Assembly: GCA_946623485.1 (NCBI GenBank)
Contig: CAMORF010000055.1
Span: 1-9,665 of the forward strand
Direction of reading: 5' to 3'
DNA length: 9,665 nt
Source: an uncultured Clostridia bacterium
GTDB lineage: Bacteria; Bacillota; Clostridia; Lachnospirales; Lachnospiraceae
Part shown: positions 1 to 6,533 of the stretch, in pieces
Position numbering within the stretch: the first letter of the stretch is position 1
How the letters are laid out: each line of letters starts with the position of its first letter
Notes under the pieces: generated by a model
Databases searched by the model: none
Told to the model about the DNA's origin: nothing
What the model saw: only the letters and a program-made list of their open reading frames with translations
Position numbers and translations under genes: made by a program

Positions 1-264
1 AAAAGCCTCAGGGAAGAACCAGATCTGCCGGAAAATTGAAACAAGAAGACGAACCGGAATGGATATCAATTGATACAGGAGGGGATGGATCATTTTGACA
101 AAAGGAAGGGAAACGCGATAAAGTGCTATCTGGAGATCCCTTCCGGAAAGAAAATATATCTTGGAAAAGTTACGCACTGATAAATCAACTATGCTTATGA
201 TCTTATTCATACCAAAGGGAGCAAACAGAAAGGATTTCTTTGCCGGTGAGGAGGCTGCTGTTGT
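1..264. other. Upstream region, no supported gene
   Basis: No complete gene is supported here. Frame 3 is open from base 3 to a TGA at 96-98 (31 codons) and frame 1 is open to a TGA at 37-39. Either could be the tail of a gene that begins left of the window, but neither shows a recognisable motif. A 31-codon ATG ORF at 85-180 sits only 2 nt after AGGAGG (77-82), too close for a normal ribosome binding site, so I do not call it. The last 16 bases before the next gene contain its strong Shine-Dalgarno sequence (AGGAGG, 249-254). I could not find a convincing -35/-10 pair. Confidence 0.4.
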
Positions 265-1800
265 ATGATGAAGAAGGAAACAGTTCATAGATGGTATGCC
301 ATTCTTGTTTTTGCTGCGGTATTATTGTCGATCGCTGTCGTTGGCGCGTTTGGGATTGTGACGCTGTGGAATAAGACGAAACGGGATGTTGTGACCATCA
401 TGAATCTTACCACGGAGTCGAAGGCCAATGAGATGGACCTGACGCTGCTGAAGATCAGGGACGCGGTCGATACGGTTGGCGCTTATGTCGGGGCCAGGGT
501 TGTGTCGTCTAATGAGCAGCTGGATGAAGAGGTCATCGCAAAAAGCCTGGTAGATGAGATCCACGAGCTTTTCCAGAGCACGGCTGAAAACATTAAGGGG
601 GCTGTCGGATACTACATCTGCTTTGAGCAGCCTTATGACGCCCTGATCAGCGGGTTTGCTGTCAGGAAGAATATGGAAGCAGAAACATTTTCCCGGATGG
701 AAGAGGATGGCTCCATGGGGAAACCGGATGATCAGGAAGGGGAAGGAAACTGGTATGAGGCGGCGAAGGCTGCCGGGCATCCTGTGTGGATTCCCATCAG
801 GAAATGTGCTTATACGGACGGTTATATTTTCTCCTATGCGGTTCCGATCTTTTTTGGGGAAGAACTGGTGGGTGTTGTTTGCGTTGATGTGGATTTCGAA
901 GTATTGGCGGAGCCTGTCAGGGCGGTATCCATCTACGAGCATGGATACGCGTATCTGACCAGTGACCGGGGAAAGGTTTACTATCATCCGAAGATCGGGT
1001 ATGGTGTTCTTCTGACCGAGGATGAAGATGACGTGCCTGAGGTGGATGCTGCTCTGGCCGATACGTCTACCCATGGAAAATTGATTTCATATGAATACCA
1101 GGGCCAGAAGAAGGAGATGACTTTTAAAAGCCTGATCAATGACATGAGGCTTGTTGTCACAGCCAATACAGAGGATGTGGAACGGGAGGCGGTGAGCCTG
1201 GTCCGCAGTATTATCCTTTCTGCAATCATCATACTGGTCGTCGTCATACTTTTTGCGCTTCTGATCGAAAAGAAGATGATGCATCCGGTCCTGGATAATA
1301 TGGATGACCTGGCGCACCTGGACGGTCTGACAGGGATCCGGAACAACACGTCATTTCTTGAGGAGAAGGAGGCGCTGAACCGGAGAATCCGGGAAGGAAC
1401 GGCTGTTTTCGGTTTCGCGATGTTTGATGCGAACAACCTGAAGCACATCAATGATACCTATGGGCATAAGCAGGGGGATAGATATCTGCTCAGCCTGGTT
1501 GAGATGATCCGGGACAGTTTCTCCGGCAACGAGATCTACCGGATCGGCGGCGATGAATTTGTTGTGCTGCTTGAGGGGAGGGCACGCGTGGAAGCAGCCG
1601 ATGGCTGCCTGATGTATGCGGACAGCTGGCTGGAAAAAAGGAAGCGGGAAAAAACCGAGCCATGGGAGGTTCCGTCTGCCGCCAGAGCTGTTGTCAGCTT
1701 TGATCCACGCAGACACCAGAGTGCGGAGGATGTTCTTGCAGAGGCGGATGCACGCATGTATCAGAATAAGCTGAAGATGAAAGGACTGCTGAATACGTAA
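265..1800 (+). CDS. Membrane diguanylate cyclase (Cache-like sensor + GGDEF)
   Basis: Likely makes cyclic di-GMP from two GTP in response to an extracytoplasmic signal. The 511-residue protein has a TM helix near residues 11-34, an outer domain of about 275 residues with dCACHE-type features (NWYEAAK near 160, then FSYAVPIFFGEELVGVVCVDVD), a second TM near 315-335, and a C-terminal GGDEF domain. That domain begins at DGLTG (353-357), continues through FDANNLKHINDTYGH, and carries an intact GGDEF at 428-432, so it is predicted to be active. The position of the inhibitory I-site (RxxD, five residues before GGDEF) reads FSGN, so classical product inhibition is not expected. The start is set by AGGAGG at 249-254, 10 nt before ATG 265; a second ATG directly follows. 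The next gene begins 56 nt downstream on the same strand with no terminator between, suggesting an operon. The ligand is unknown. The GGDEF call is very safe; the Cache call is by pattern. Confidence 0.93.
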   Translation: MMKKETVHRWYAILVFAAVLLSIAVVGAFGIVTLWNKTKRDVVTIMNLTTESKANEMDLTLLKIRDAVDTVGAYVGARVVSSNEQLDEEVIAKSLVDEIHELFQSTAENIKGAVGYYICFEQPYDALISGFAVRKNMEAETFSRMEEDGSMGKPDDQEGEGNWYEAAKAAGHPVWIPIRKCAYTDGYIFSYAVPIFFGEELVGVVCVDVDFEVLAEPVRAVSIYEHGYAYLTSDRGKVYYHPKIGYGVLLTEDEDDVPEVDAALADTSTHGKLISYEYQGQKKEMTFKSLINDMRLVVTANTEDVEREAVSLVRSIILSAIIILVVVILFALLIEKKMMHPVLDNMDDLAHLDGLTGIRNNTSFLEEKEALNRRIREGTAVFGFAMFDANNLKHINDTYGHKQGDRYLLSLVEMIRDSFSGNEIYRIGGDEFVVLLEGRARVEAADGCLMYADSWLEKRKREKTEPWEVPSAARAVVSFDPRRHQSAEDVLAEADARMYQNKLKMKGLLNT

Positions 1801-1856
1801 GATGATTCTGGTGATGATTCTGCCATTAAGAAGAGCTGAGCGGGAGGAGCTCTGAG

Positions 1857-4385
1857 ATGCTTGCAATGATTTTGAAAATGTCGGCGGCTACGTTCCTTTA
1901 TATTCTGGCAACGACATTGCTTTGGAAAGCTTATGGCCAGCGGGAGAGGACAGCTCCGGTTACAATACTGATCGGCCTGATCTACGGGGGGTTCGCGATT
2001 ATTTCCACGCATGTTGGTGTGGATTATGGTCATATGATGTTAAATGTCCGTGACATCGGACCGCTCGCGGCGGGGCTGTTCTTTTCCCCGGTCTCCGGCA
2101 TCATCGCAGGCCTTATCGGGGGCATAGAACGTTATATCGCGGGGACATATTTTGGCATAGGGAGTTATACGCGGATTGCCTGCAGCATCTCGACATGCCT
2201 TGCAGGCTTTCTGGCAGCAGCCTTGCACCACGGGGCTTTTATGCGGAAAAAACCGTCTCTGATATATGCGTTTTTTACGGGCGCTGTGGCAGAGGTCTTT
2301 CATATGTACGTGGTGTTTATCACGCATCATGATGATATGACCATGGCGTATTATGTGGTCCGGAACTGTGCGCCGGGAATGATTATCTTTACGGGGTTGG
2401 GGCTGGGGATTTCATCCGCTGTGATCCGGGTGATGTCCAGGGAGACGGTGCTGGAGAAGTTCTCAAGGGAGGGATCGAAGCGGCGCGCGATTGAGAAGGA
2501 CAAGATTTCCGTCTCTCAGAAAATCCAGTTTTGGCTGTTTGTCGTTACAGCGGTCATCCTGATCAGCAGCTATTCATTTACCTATGTCATGCAAACCCAG
2601 GCATCGGTTCAGAGCGCACGGGAGCTGCTTTCCACCACAGCGGGTGACATCAGTCAGACCTTTCAGACATTGTCTGAGAGCTGGAGTGGAATCAAGGAAC
2701 TTGTGCAGAATAACAGTGCCATGCAGGCGGAGGAGATCGCTGCCAGGATAGAAGGTGCAGGCGGGGCGGAAGCCATGGACGACGGGTCTATAGATGGAGC
2801 GTCAGAAGGCGCAGATGGCAGGCTGGAAGCCAGGGATGACGGGTCCATCGAAGGAGCGTCCGAAGTTGTGGATGAGGCGTTCCTGAAGCGGCTTTGCCGG
2901 GAATATGACCTGAAGGCTGTCACCATTGTAGGCCGGGATGGCAAGGCAATCGCTTCTGCCGGGAAAGTGCCGGTTTATGCGTCCCTGTTATCGGAAGTTC
3001 TGGACGGCAGCGTGAAAACAAAAGTCGTGATGCCTACGGATGTATACGTGGCCGCCGCATCGGCATGCGGGGATGGGATGGTTCAGATTGTTGTGGATAT
3101 GAACCATGTATCGCGGGAGCTGCAGCTGTCCGGGCTGGATGATGCCATGTCATTCTTTCATGTGGGAGCAGAGGGATCCTTTGACCTGTTCTCTTCCAGC
3201 ACGGGAATCATCCGGCTGGGAAGCCACAAAGGGACGACGCTTTCCCGGGCGGAACTGAAGCAGAATGCGAAACACCTGGGAAAGGATCCGTATTACGAGG
3301 CAGTGATCTTCGGAGAGAAGTCCCTGTGCTATACAGAGAAAATGAGCGATAGACTTACTCTGCTGCTGACGATTCCCCAGAAGGAGGTATACAAGAGCCG
3401 TGATGAGTATGGGTATGAGTCGATTCTGGCAGACATCCTGCTCTTTACGGTAATCTTCATGTTCAGCTCCCTGCTGGTGCAGCGCGTCGTGATCCAAGAC
3501 CTGGATAGGGTCAATGCGTCTCTGGCCAGGATTACAAGCGGTGATCTGAATGAGGTAGTGTCCGTGCGCAGCTCCTATGAATTCGCGTTCCTGTCTGATA
3601 ACATCAATCAGACGGTGGATGCGCTGAAGGGGTATATTGCTGCGGCAGAAAAGCGGATCGAACAGGAGCTTGAGTTTGCGCATACGATTCAGGAATCGTC
3701 GCTTCCGAAGGATTTTAATATCTTCAATGACAGGATTGAGGTCTATGCTACCATGGATCCGGCCAAAGAGGTCGGCGGGGATTTCTACGATTTCTTCCGG
3801 ATTGACGAGCATACGGTTGCACTTGTAGTTGCCGATGTTTCCGGGAAGGGCATTCCCGCAGCGCTCTTTATGATGCGCAGCAGGACGTACATCCGAACCC
3901 TCGCGGAGCGTGGGTATGCGCCTTCTGAGATTTTCCACAGGGCAAACATTGCCTTGTATGAAGGCAATGATGCGCAGATGTTTGTGACGGCGTGGATCGG
4001 AATCCTGGATTTGAACACGGGGATTATGAAATGCGCCAATGCGGGGCACGAGTATCCGGTGCTGCAGCGCGCGGGAGGGGAATATAAGCTGTTTCGGGAC
4101 AGGCATACCCTGGCGTTGGCAGCATTGGAGGAGACGGTTTTCCTGGATTATGAGATTTCGCTGAAGGCCGGAGACAAGCTGTTTATGTACACAGACGGGA
4201 TTACGGAGGCGATGAATGACAACTATGACCCGTATGGCACGGAGCGCCTGGTGGCGATGCTGAATACGGTCAAGGACAGGCCGGTCGCGGAGACCTTGCC
4301 TGCTGTGCGGGAGGACATCCGTGCGTTTGTCGGCGAGGCAGATCAGTTTGATGACATCACCATGCTGGGGATCTGCCTGAAGTGA
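1857..4385 (+). CDS. Membrane PP2C/SpoIIE-type Ser/Thr phosphatase with 5TM-LYT sensor and HAMP
   Basis: Predicted Mn/Mg-dependent protein phosphatase of the RsbU/SpoIIE family, which usually dephosphorylates an anti-sigma-factor antagonist. Residues 1-193 form a multi-TM module resembling the 5TMR-LYT domain of LytS (YGHMMLNVRDIGPLAAGLFF near 57-76, then GLIGGIERY). A TM near 225-245 and another near 524-543 flank an extracytoplasmic region of about 280 residues. A HAMP-like segment (about 541-598) and a short helical linker (IEQELEFAHTIQESSLP) lead to the phosphatase domain. Its metal-binding motifs are intact: GGDFYD 640-645, DVSGKG from D660, YTDG 778-781 and DQFDD 829-833. Start ATG 1857 has GGAGGAG at 1843-1849, 7 nt upstream. 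It follows the diguanylate cyclase gene by 56 nt and ends before a bidirectional terminator. No STAS or canonical RsbW partner is visible in the window. A 19-residue duplication lies in the outer domain. Confidence 0.93.
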   Translation: MLAMILKMSAATFLYILATTLLWKAYGQRERTAPVTILIGLIYGGFAIISTHVGVDYGHMMLNVRDIGPLAAGLFFSPVSGIIAGLIGGIERYIAGTYFGIGSYTRIACSISTCLAGFLAAALHHGAFMRKKPSLIYAFFTGAVAEVFHMYVVFITHHDDMTMAYYVVRNCAPGMIIFTGLGLGISSAVIRVMSRETVLEKFSREGSKRRAIEKDKISVSQKIQFWLFVVTAVILISSYSFTYVMQTQASVQSARELLSTTAGDISQTFQTLSESWSGIKELVQNNSAMQAEEIAARIEGAGGAEAMDDGSIDGASEGADGRLEARDDGSIEGASEVVDEAFLKRLCREYDLKAVTIVGRDGKAIASAGKVPVYASLLSEVLDGSVKTKVVMPTDVYVAAASACGDGMVQIVVDMNHVSRELQLSGLDDAMSFFHVGAEGSFDLFSSSTGIIRLGSHKGTTLSRAELKQNAKHLGKDPYYEAVIFGEKSLCYTEKMSDRLTLLLTIPQKEVYKSRDEYGYESILADILLFTVIFMFSSLLVQRVVIQDLDRVNASLARITSGDLNEVVSVRSSYEFAFLSDNINQTVDALKGYIAAAEKRIEQELEFAHTIQESSLPKDFNIFNDRIEVYATMDPAKEVGGDFYDFFRIDEHTVALVVADVSGKGIPAALFMMRSRTYIRTLAERGYAPSEIFHRANIALYEGNDAQMFVTAWIGILDLNTGIMKCANAGHEYPVLQRAGGEYKLFRDRHTLALAALEETVFLDYEISLKAGDKLFMYTDGITEAMNDNYDPYGTERLVAMLNTVKDRPVAETLPAVREDIRAFVGEADQFDDITMLGICLK
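2769..2864 (+). repeat. 57-bp (19-residue) duplication inside the phosphatase sensor domain
   Basis: Two copies of EA[M/R]DDGSI[D/E]GASE start at residues 305 and 324 (bases 2769 and 2826), exactly 57 bp apart. The duplicated stretch is acidic and Gly/Ser-rich and falls in the extracytoplasmic part, between the region after the first sensor helix and the folded part that follows. It looks like an in-frame linker expansion. The copies differ at several third positions, so the duplication is not brand new. Confidence 0.8.
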
Positions 4386-4437
4386 CGAGCGCCGGCGGGA
4401 AGTGGTGCAATCCGGATAGAAATAAGAAAAGCAAAGG

Positions 4438-4477
4438 AAAAAAGGGCTCCGTGCAGGAATCTGTACGGAGCCCTTTT
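4438..4477. terminator. Bidirectional intrinsic terminator
   Basis: GGGCTCCGT (4444-4452) pairs with ACGGAGCCC (4465-4473), extended inward by a G-U and a C-G pair around an 8-nt loop. The stem is flanked by AAAAAA (4438-4443) and TTTT (4474-4477), so it has a U-run in either direction. It lies between two convergent genes, the phosphatase ending at 4385 and the trpB gene ending at 4495, and should stop transcription from both sides. Confidence 0.9.
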
Positions 4478-4494
4478 GCATAGTGTCACATGTG

Positions 4495-5871
4495 TTATTC
4501 CATCTTCGGGAGCTTTGCCAGGCTCTCGGCGATCTCGGCATCGGTAGGAATGTAGTTTTCCATCTGGTGGTCATGGAACTTCTCATAAGCTACCATGTCG
4601 AAATATCCGGTGCCGGTGAGGCCGAATACAATTGTCTTTTCCTCGCCGGTTTCTTTGCATTTCTTAGCTTCATCGATCGCGGCGCAGATCGCGTGCGCGC
4701 TTTCGGGGGCAGGAAGGATTCCTTCGATCCTGGCAAATGTCTCTGCTGCCTCAAACACGTCTGTCTGTCTGACTGACCTTGCTTCCAGCAGTCCGTCGTC
4801 ATACAGCTGAGACAGTACGGGGCTCATGCCGTGATAGCGGAGGCCGCCTGCGTGGTTTGGCGCGGGGATGAAGGAAGAGCCGAGGGTGTACATCTTCGCC
4901 AGCGGGCAGATCATGCCGGTATCGCAGAAGTCATAGGCGTAGGTTCCGCGGGTAAAGCTTGGGCAGGATGCGGGCTCAACCGCGATGAGCCGGTAGTCGG
5001 CTTCACCGCGGAGCTTTTCGCCCATAAACGGGGCAATCAGGCCGCCGAGGTTGGAACCTCCTCCTGCGCATCCGATAATCATATCCGGCTTGATCCCATA
5101 TTTATCCAGGGCGGCTTTGGTTTCCAGGCCGATGACGGACTGATGGAGCAGGACAAGATTCAGCACGCTTCCAAGCACATAACGGTAACCTTCGTTCTGC
5201 GTCGCAGCCTCTACTGCCTCGGAGATCGCGCATCCCAGGCTTCCGGTTGTTCCCGGATGCTCCTTGAGGATCGCCCTGCCGACCTGTGTCGTATCGGACG
5301 GGGAGGGCGTCACGGAGGCGCCGTATGTCCGCATGACTTCCCGGCGGAAGGGCTTCTGCTCGTAGGAGACTTTAACCATGTAGACCTTGCAGTCGAGGCC
5401 GAAATACGAGCACGCCATGGAAAGGGCGGTTCCCCACTGACCGGCGCCCGTTTCTGTCGTTACGCCCTTCAGCCCCTGCTTTTTCGCGTAATATGCCTGG
5501 GCGATGGCGGAATTCAGCTTGTGGGAGCCGCTGGTATTGTTCCCCTCGAACTTGTAATAGATCTTCGCGGGTGTCTGGAGCTTTTCCTCCAGACAGTACG
5601 CGCGGACCAGGGGCGAGGGACGGTACATCCGGTAGAAGTCCCTGATTTCCTGGGGGATCTCTATCCGGGCATGTTCATTGTCCAGCTCCTGCGCTACCAG
5701 CTCTTCGCAGAAAATCGGTGTCAGTTCTTCTGCCTTCAGCGGCTCTTTTGTGGCCGGGTTCAGAAGCGGCGCGGGCTTGTTTTTCATGTCTGCCCGGACA
5801 TTATACCAGGAGGTCGGCATCTCATTCTCTTCCAGGTAGATCTTGTAAGGGATTTTGGTCGTGTTACTCAT
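4495..5871 (-). CDS. trpB: TrpB2-type tryptophan synthase beta chain (PLP enzyme)
   Basis: Predicted pyridoxal-phosphate enzyme joining indole and serine to make tryptophan. The product is 458 residues, longer than classical TrpB (about 400), with the N-terminal extension typical of TrpB2. Visible motifs are GSHKLNSA (115-122) with the Schiff-base lysine at K118, ETGAGQWG (140-147) with the catalytic glutamate E140 and the Trp residue that distinguishes TrpB2 from the ETGAGQHG of TrpB1, and the phosphate-binding GGGSN at 270-274. I chose ATG 5871 (MSNTTK) because AAAGGAG (5885-5879) lies 7 nt upstream; a 15-codon extension to 5916 is possible but has no such site and runs into a leader inverted repeat. 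No trpA or other trp gene is adjacent. The gene sits behind a tryptophan-type T-box leader, so expression should rise when tRNA-Trp is uncharged. TrpB2 often works without TrpA and may salvage indole. Confidence 0.95.
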   Translation of the reverse strand: MSNTTKIPYKIYLEENEMPTSWYNVRADMKNKPAPLLNPATKEPLKAEELTPIFCEELVAQELDNEHARIEIPQEIRDFYRMYRPSPLVRAYCLEEKLQTPAKIYYKFEGNNTSGSHKLNSAIAQAYYAKKQGLKGVTTETGAGQWGTALSMACSYFGLDCKVYMVKVSYEQKPFRREVMRTYGASVTPSPSDTTQVGRAILKEHPGTTGSLGCAISEAVEAATQNEGYRYVLGSVLNLVLLHQSVIGLETKAALDKYGIKPDMIIGCAGGGSNLGGLIAPFMGEKLRGEADYRLIAVEPASCPSFTRGTYAYDFCDTGMICPLAKMYTLGSSFIPAPNHAGGLRYHGMSPVLSQLYDDGLLEARSVRQTDVFEAAETFARIEGILPAPESAHAICAAIDEAKKCKETGEEKTIVFGLTGTGYFDMVAYEKFHDHQMENYIPTDAEIAESLAKLPKME

Positions 5872-5890
5872 GGCATTACTCCTTTCGGGT

Positions 5891-5939
5891 CTAAGGGGCT
5901 GCCGCAAGATGTACAAGATATTTTGCGACAGGTCCTAAG
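5891..5939. repeat. Near-perfect inverted repeat in the trpB leader
   Basis: CTAAGGGGCTGCCGCAA (5891-5907) is opposed by TTGCGACAGGTCCTAAG (5923-5939) around a 15-nt loop; 13 of 17 positions are Watson-Crick complementary and some of the rest could be G-U. It lies between the T-box terminator and the trpB ribosome binding site, so it is transcribed only on antitermination. The arm ends (GG..CTG.CGCAA) resemble the terminal repeats of some IS1182-like elements from memory, so a MITE or REP-like remnant is possible. There is no evident target-site duplication. Confidence 0.65.
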
Positions 5940-5962
5940 TGCTTGCGGGACAGGCATTCAGC

Positions 5963-6004
5963 AAAAAAACAGCCCTGTCCCAGTGATTCTGCTGGGACAG
6001 GGCT
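5963..6004 (-). terminator. T-box attenuator terminator hairpin
   Basis: On the minus strand AGCCCTGTCCCAG (6004-5992) pairs with CTGGGACAGGGCT (5983-5971), a perfect 13-bp stem with an 8-nt loop, followed by seven U residues (5969-5963). It lies just after the T-box core and is the default stop when tRNA-Trp is charged. Confidence 0.93.
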
Positions 6005-6128
6005 GGAACGTTCGATCGGCTGAATGTTCTATCCTGCGGTGCCACCCGGCTTGGCATGATAATCATGCCCACTCATGCGTACCATCATACGCCGGCTGTT
6101 GATCACGGAGACGCCTTCTCCGTCTCGC

Positions 6129-6178
6129 ATACTCGGGGATGTGAATCTGACCCATACTCAGGGAAATGAATCTGTCCC
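6129..6178 (-). repeat. 25-nt tandem duplication inside the T-box leader
   Basis: Two adjacent 25-nt units (6178-6154 and 6153-6129 in transcribed order) match at 21 of 25 positions. Each runs GGG..CAGATTCA..CCC then GAGTAT, so each could form a small GGG/CCC hairpin. The pair lies between Stem I and the Stem III-like hairpin, where Stem II and its pseudoknot are usually found. Confidence 0.8.
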
Positions 6179-6294
6179 TTTCCGCTTGCCCTCAGAAGCC
6201 CATTCGGGAAACGCCTTACACTGCCTCGCACCAGCCGGCAGCTCTCTGTAGTAAGAAATGATTCCGTACTCACGCTTCTTCAACGGTTTAAAGT

Positions 6295-6324
6295 ATCATA
6301 AGCCCGGGAACGAAGGCTTGTCAA
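6295..6324 (-). promoter_or_regulatory. Sigma-70-type promoter of the T-box/trpB transcript
   Basis: On the minus strand TTGACA (6324-6319) and TATGAT (6300-6295) are separated by 18 nt. The -35 is a perfect consensus and the -10 differs at one base. Transcription would begin near 6288, just before Stem I, which fits the T-box boundaries. Confidence 0.85.
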
Positions 6325-6338
6325 GCTAAAAATTCAGC

Positions 6339-6413
6339 GCGTTGTGCCGGGTCGCATTGTGCCGGCTTGCGTTGTGCCGGGTCGCATTGTCCCGGCTTGC
6401 TTTGTCCCGGGGC
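6339..6413. repeat. Five-unit 15-bp tandem repeat array
   Basis: Five consecutive 15-bp units start at 6339, 6354, 6369, 6384 and 6399. Units 1 and 3 are identical (GCGTTGTGCCGGGTC). Units 2 and 4 (GCATTGTGCCGGCTT type) differ from each other at one base. Unit 5 is more diverged (GCTTTGTCCCGGGGC), and a partial sixth (TTTGTCTC) follows. The A-B-A-B order implies duplication of a 30-bp dimer. The array begins 15 nt upstream of the trpB -35 box and ends about 120 nt before the divergent oxidoreductase gene. Its minus-strand translation is low-complexity and I do not consider it coding. Confidence 0.88.
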
Positions 6414-6418
6414 TTTGT

Positions 6419-6476
6419 CTCAAGCCTGCAGATGATACCCTGCGGGCAGAGAGTGACTTGTCAGAACAGGCTTGAG
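6419..6476. repeat. Perfect 10-bp inverted repeat upstream of the oxidoreductase
   Basis: CTCAAGCCTG (6419-6428) is exactly matched by its reverse complement CAGGCTTGAG (6467-6476), with 38 nt between. Inside the loop TGAC (6454-6457) and GTCA (6460-6463) form a smaller dyad. No U-run follows on either strand, so it is not an intrinsic terminator. A paired operator for a regulator or an RNA leader structure is possible. An AT-rich stretch (6487-6501) follows, which may hold the oxidoreductase -10 box, but I could not assign a well-spaced promoter. Confidence 0.6.
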
Positions 6477-6533
6477 GATGGTAGGATATATATAAAATAA
6501 AAGACAGATATAGAAGACAGACAAGGAGCGGAC

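Larger units (their letters stand above)
5963..6288 (-). promoter_or_regulatory. T-box riboswitch, tryptophan specificity
   Basis: The leader binds uncharged tRNA-Trp and then lets transcription continue into trpB. The conserved T-box core GGGTGGCACCGC is read on the minus strand at 6047-6036. Upstream, Stem I has the AGTA strand of the specifier-loop S-turn (6270-6267), the distal AGAGAGCTGCC..CTGGTGCGAGGCAG region (6247-6221) and the specifier context GAA-TGG-GCTTCTGAG (6205-6191), with UGG at 6202-6200 coding for Trp. The discriminator tetrad UGGC (6044-6041) would pair with a GCCA tRNA end, which fits the G73 of bacterial tRNA-Trp. A hairpin at 6069-6053 (GGCATGA/TCATGCC) fits a Stem III. 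An intrinsic terminator ends the element. The start is taken about 7 nt past the -10 box and is approximate. Stem II is unusual because of a duplication. Confidence 0.94.

Noticed and set aside
85..180. 31-codon small ORF
   Set aside because: The AGGAGG is only 2 nt before ATG and the peptide shows no recognisable feature.
3150..4586. 478-codon open frame on the - strand
   Set aside because: It is antisense to the phosphatase catalytic domain, crosses the terminator and has no recognisable domain.
4831..6102. 423-codon open frame on the + strand
   Set aside because: It lies antisense to the well-supported trpB gene and T-box leader, has no family motifs and is Cys/Arg-rich, as expected for a shadow of a GC-rich gene.
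6419..6476. Intrinsic terminator
   Set aside because: The inverted repeat has a 38-nt loop and no U-run on either side.
6458..6501. Promoter for the oxidoreductase gene
   Set aside because: TTGTCA at 6458 and the AT-rich -10-like sequences near 6487-6498 are not at a normal 16-18 nt spacing.
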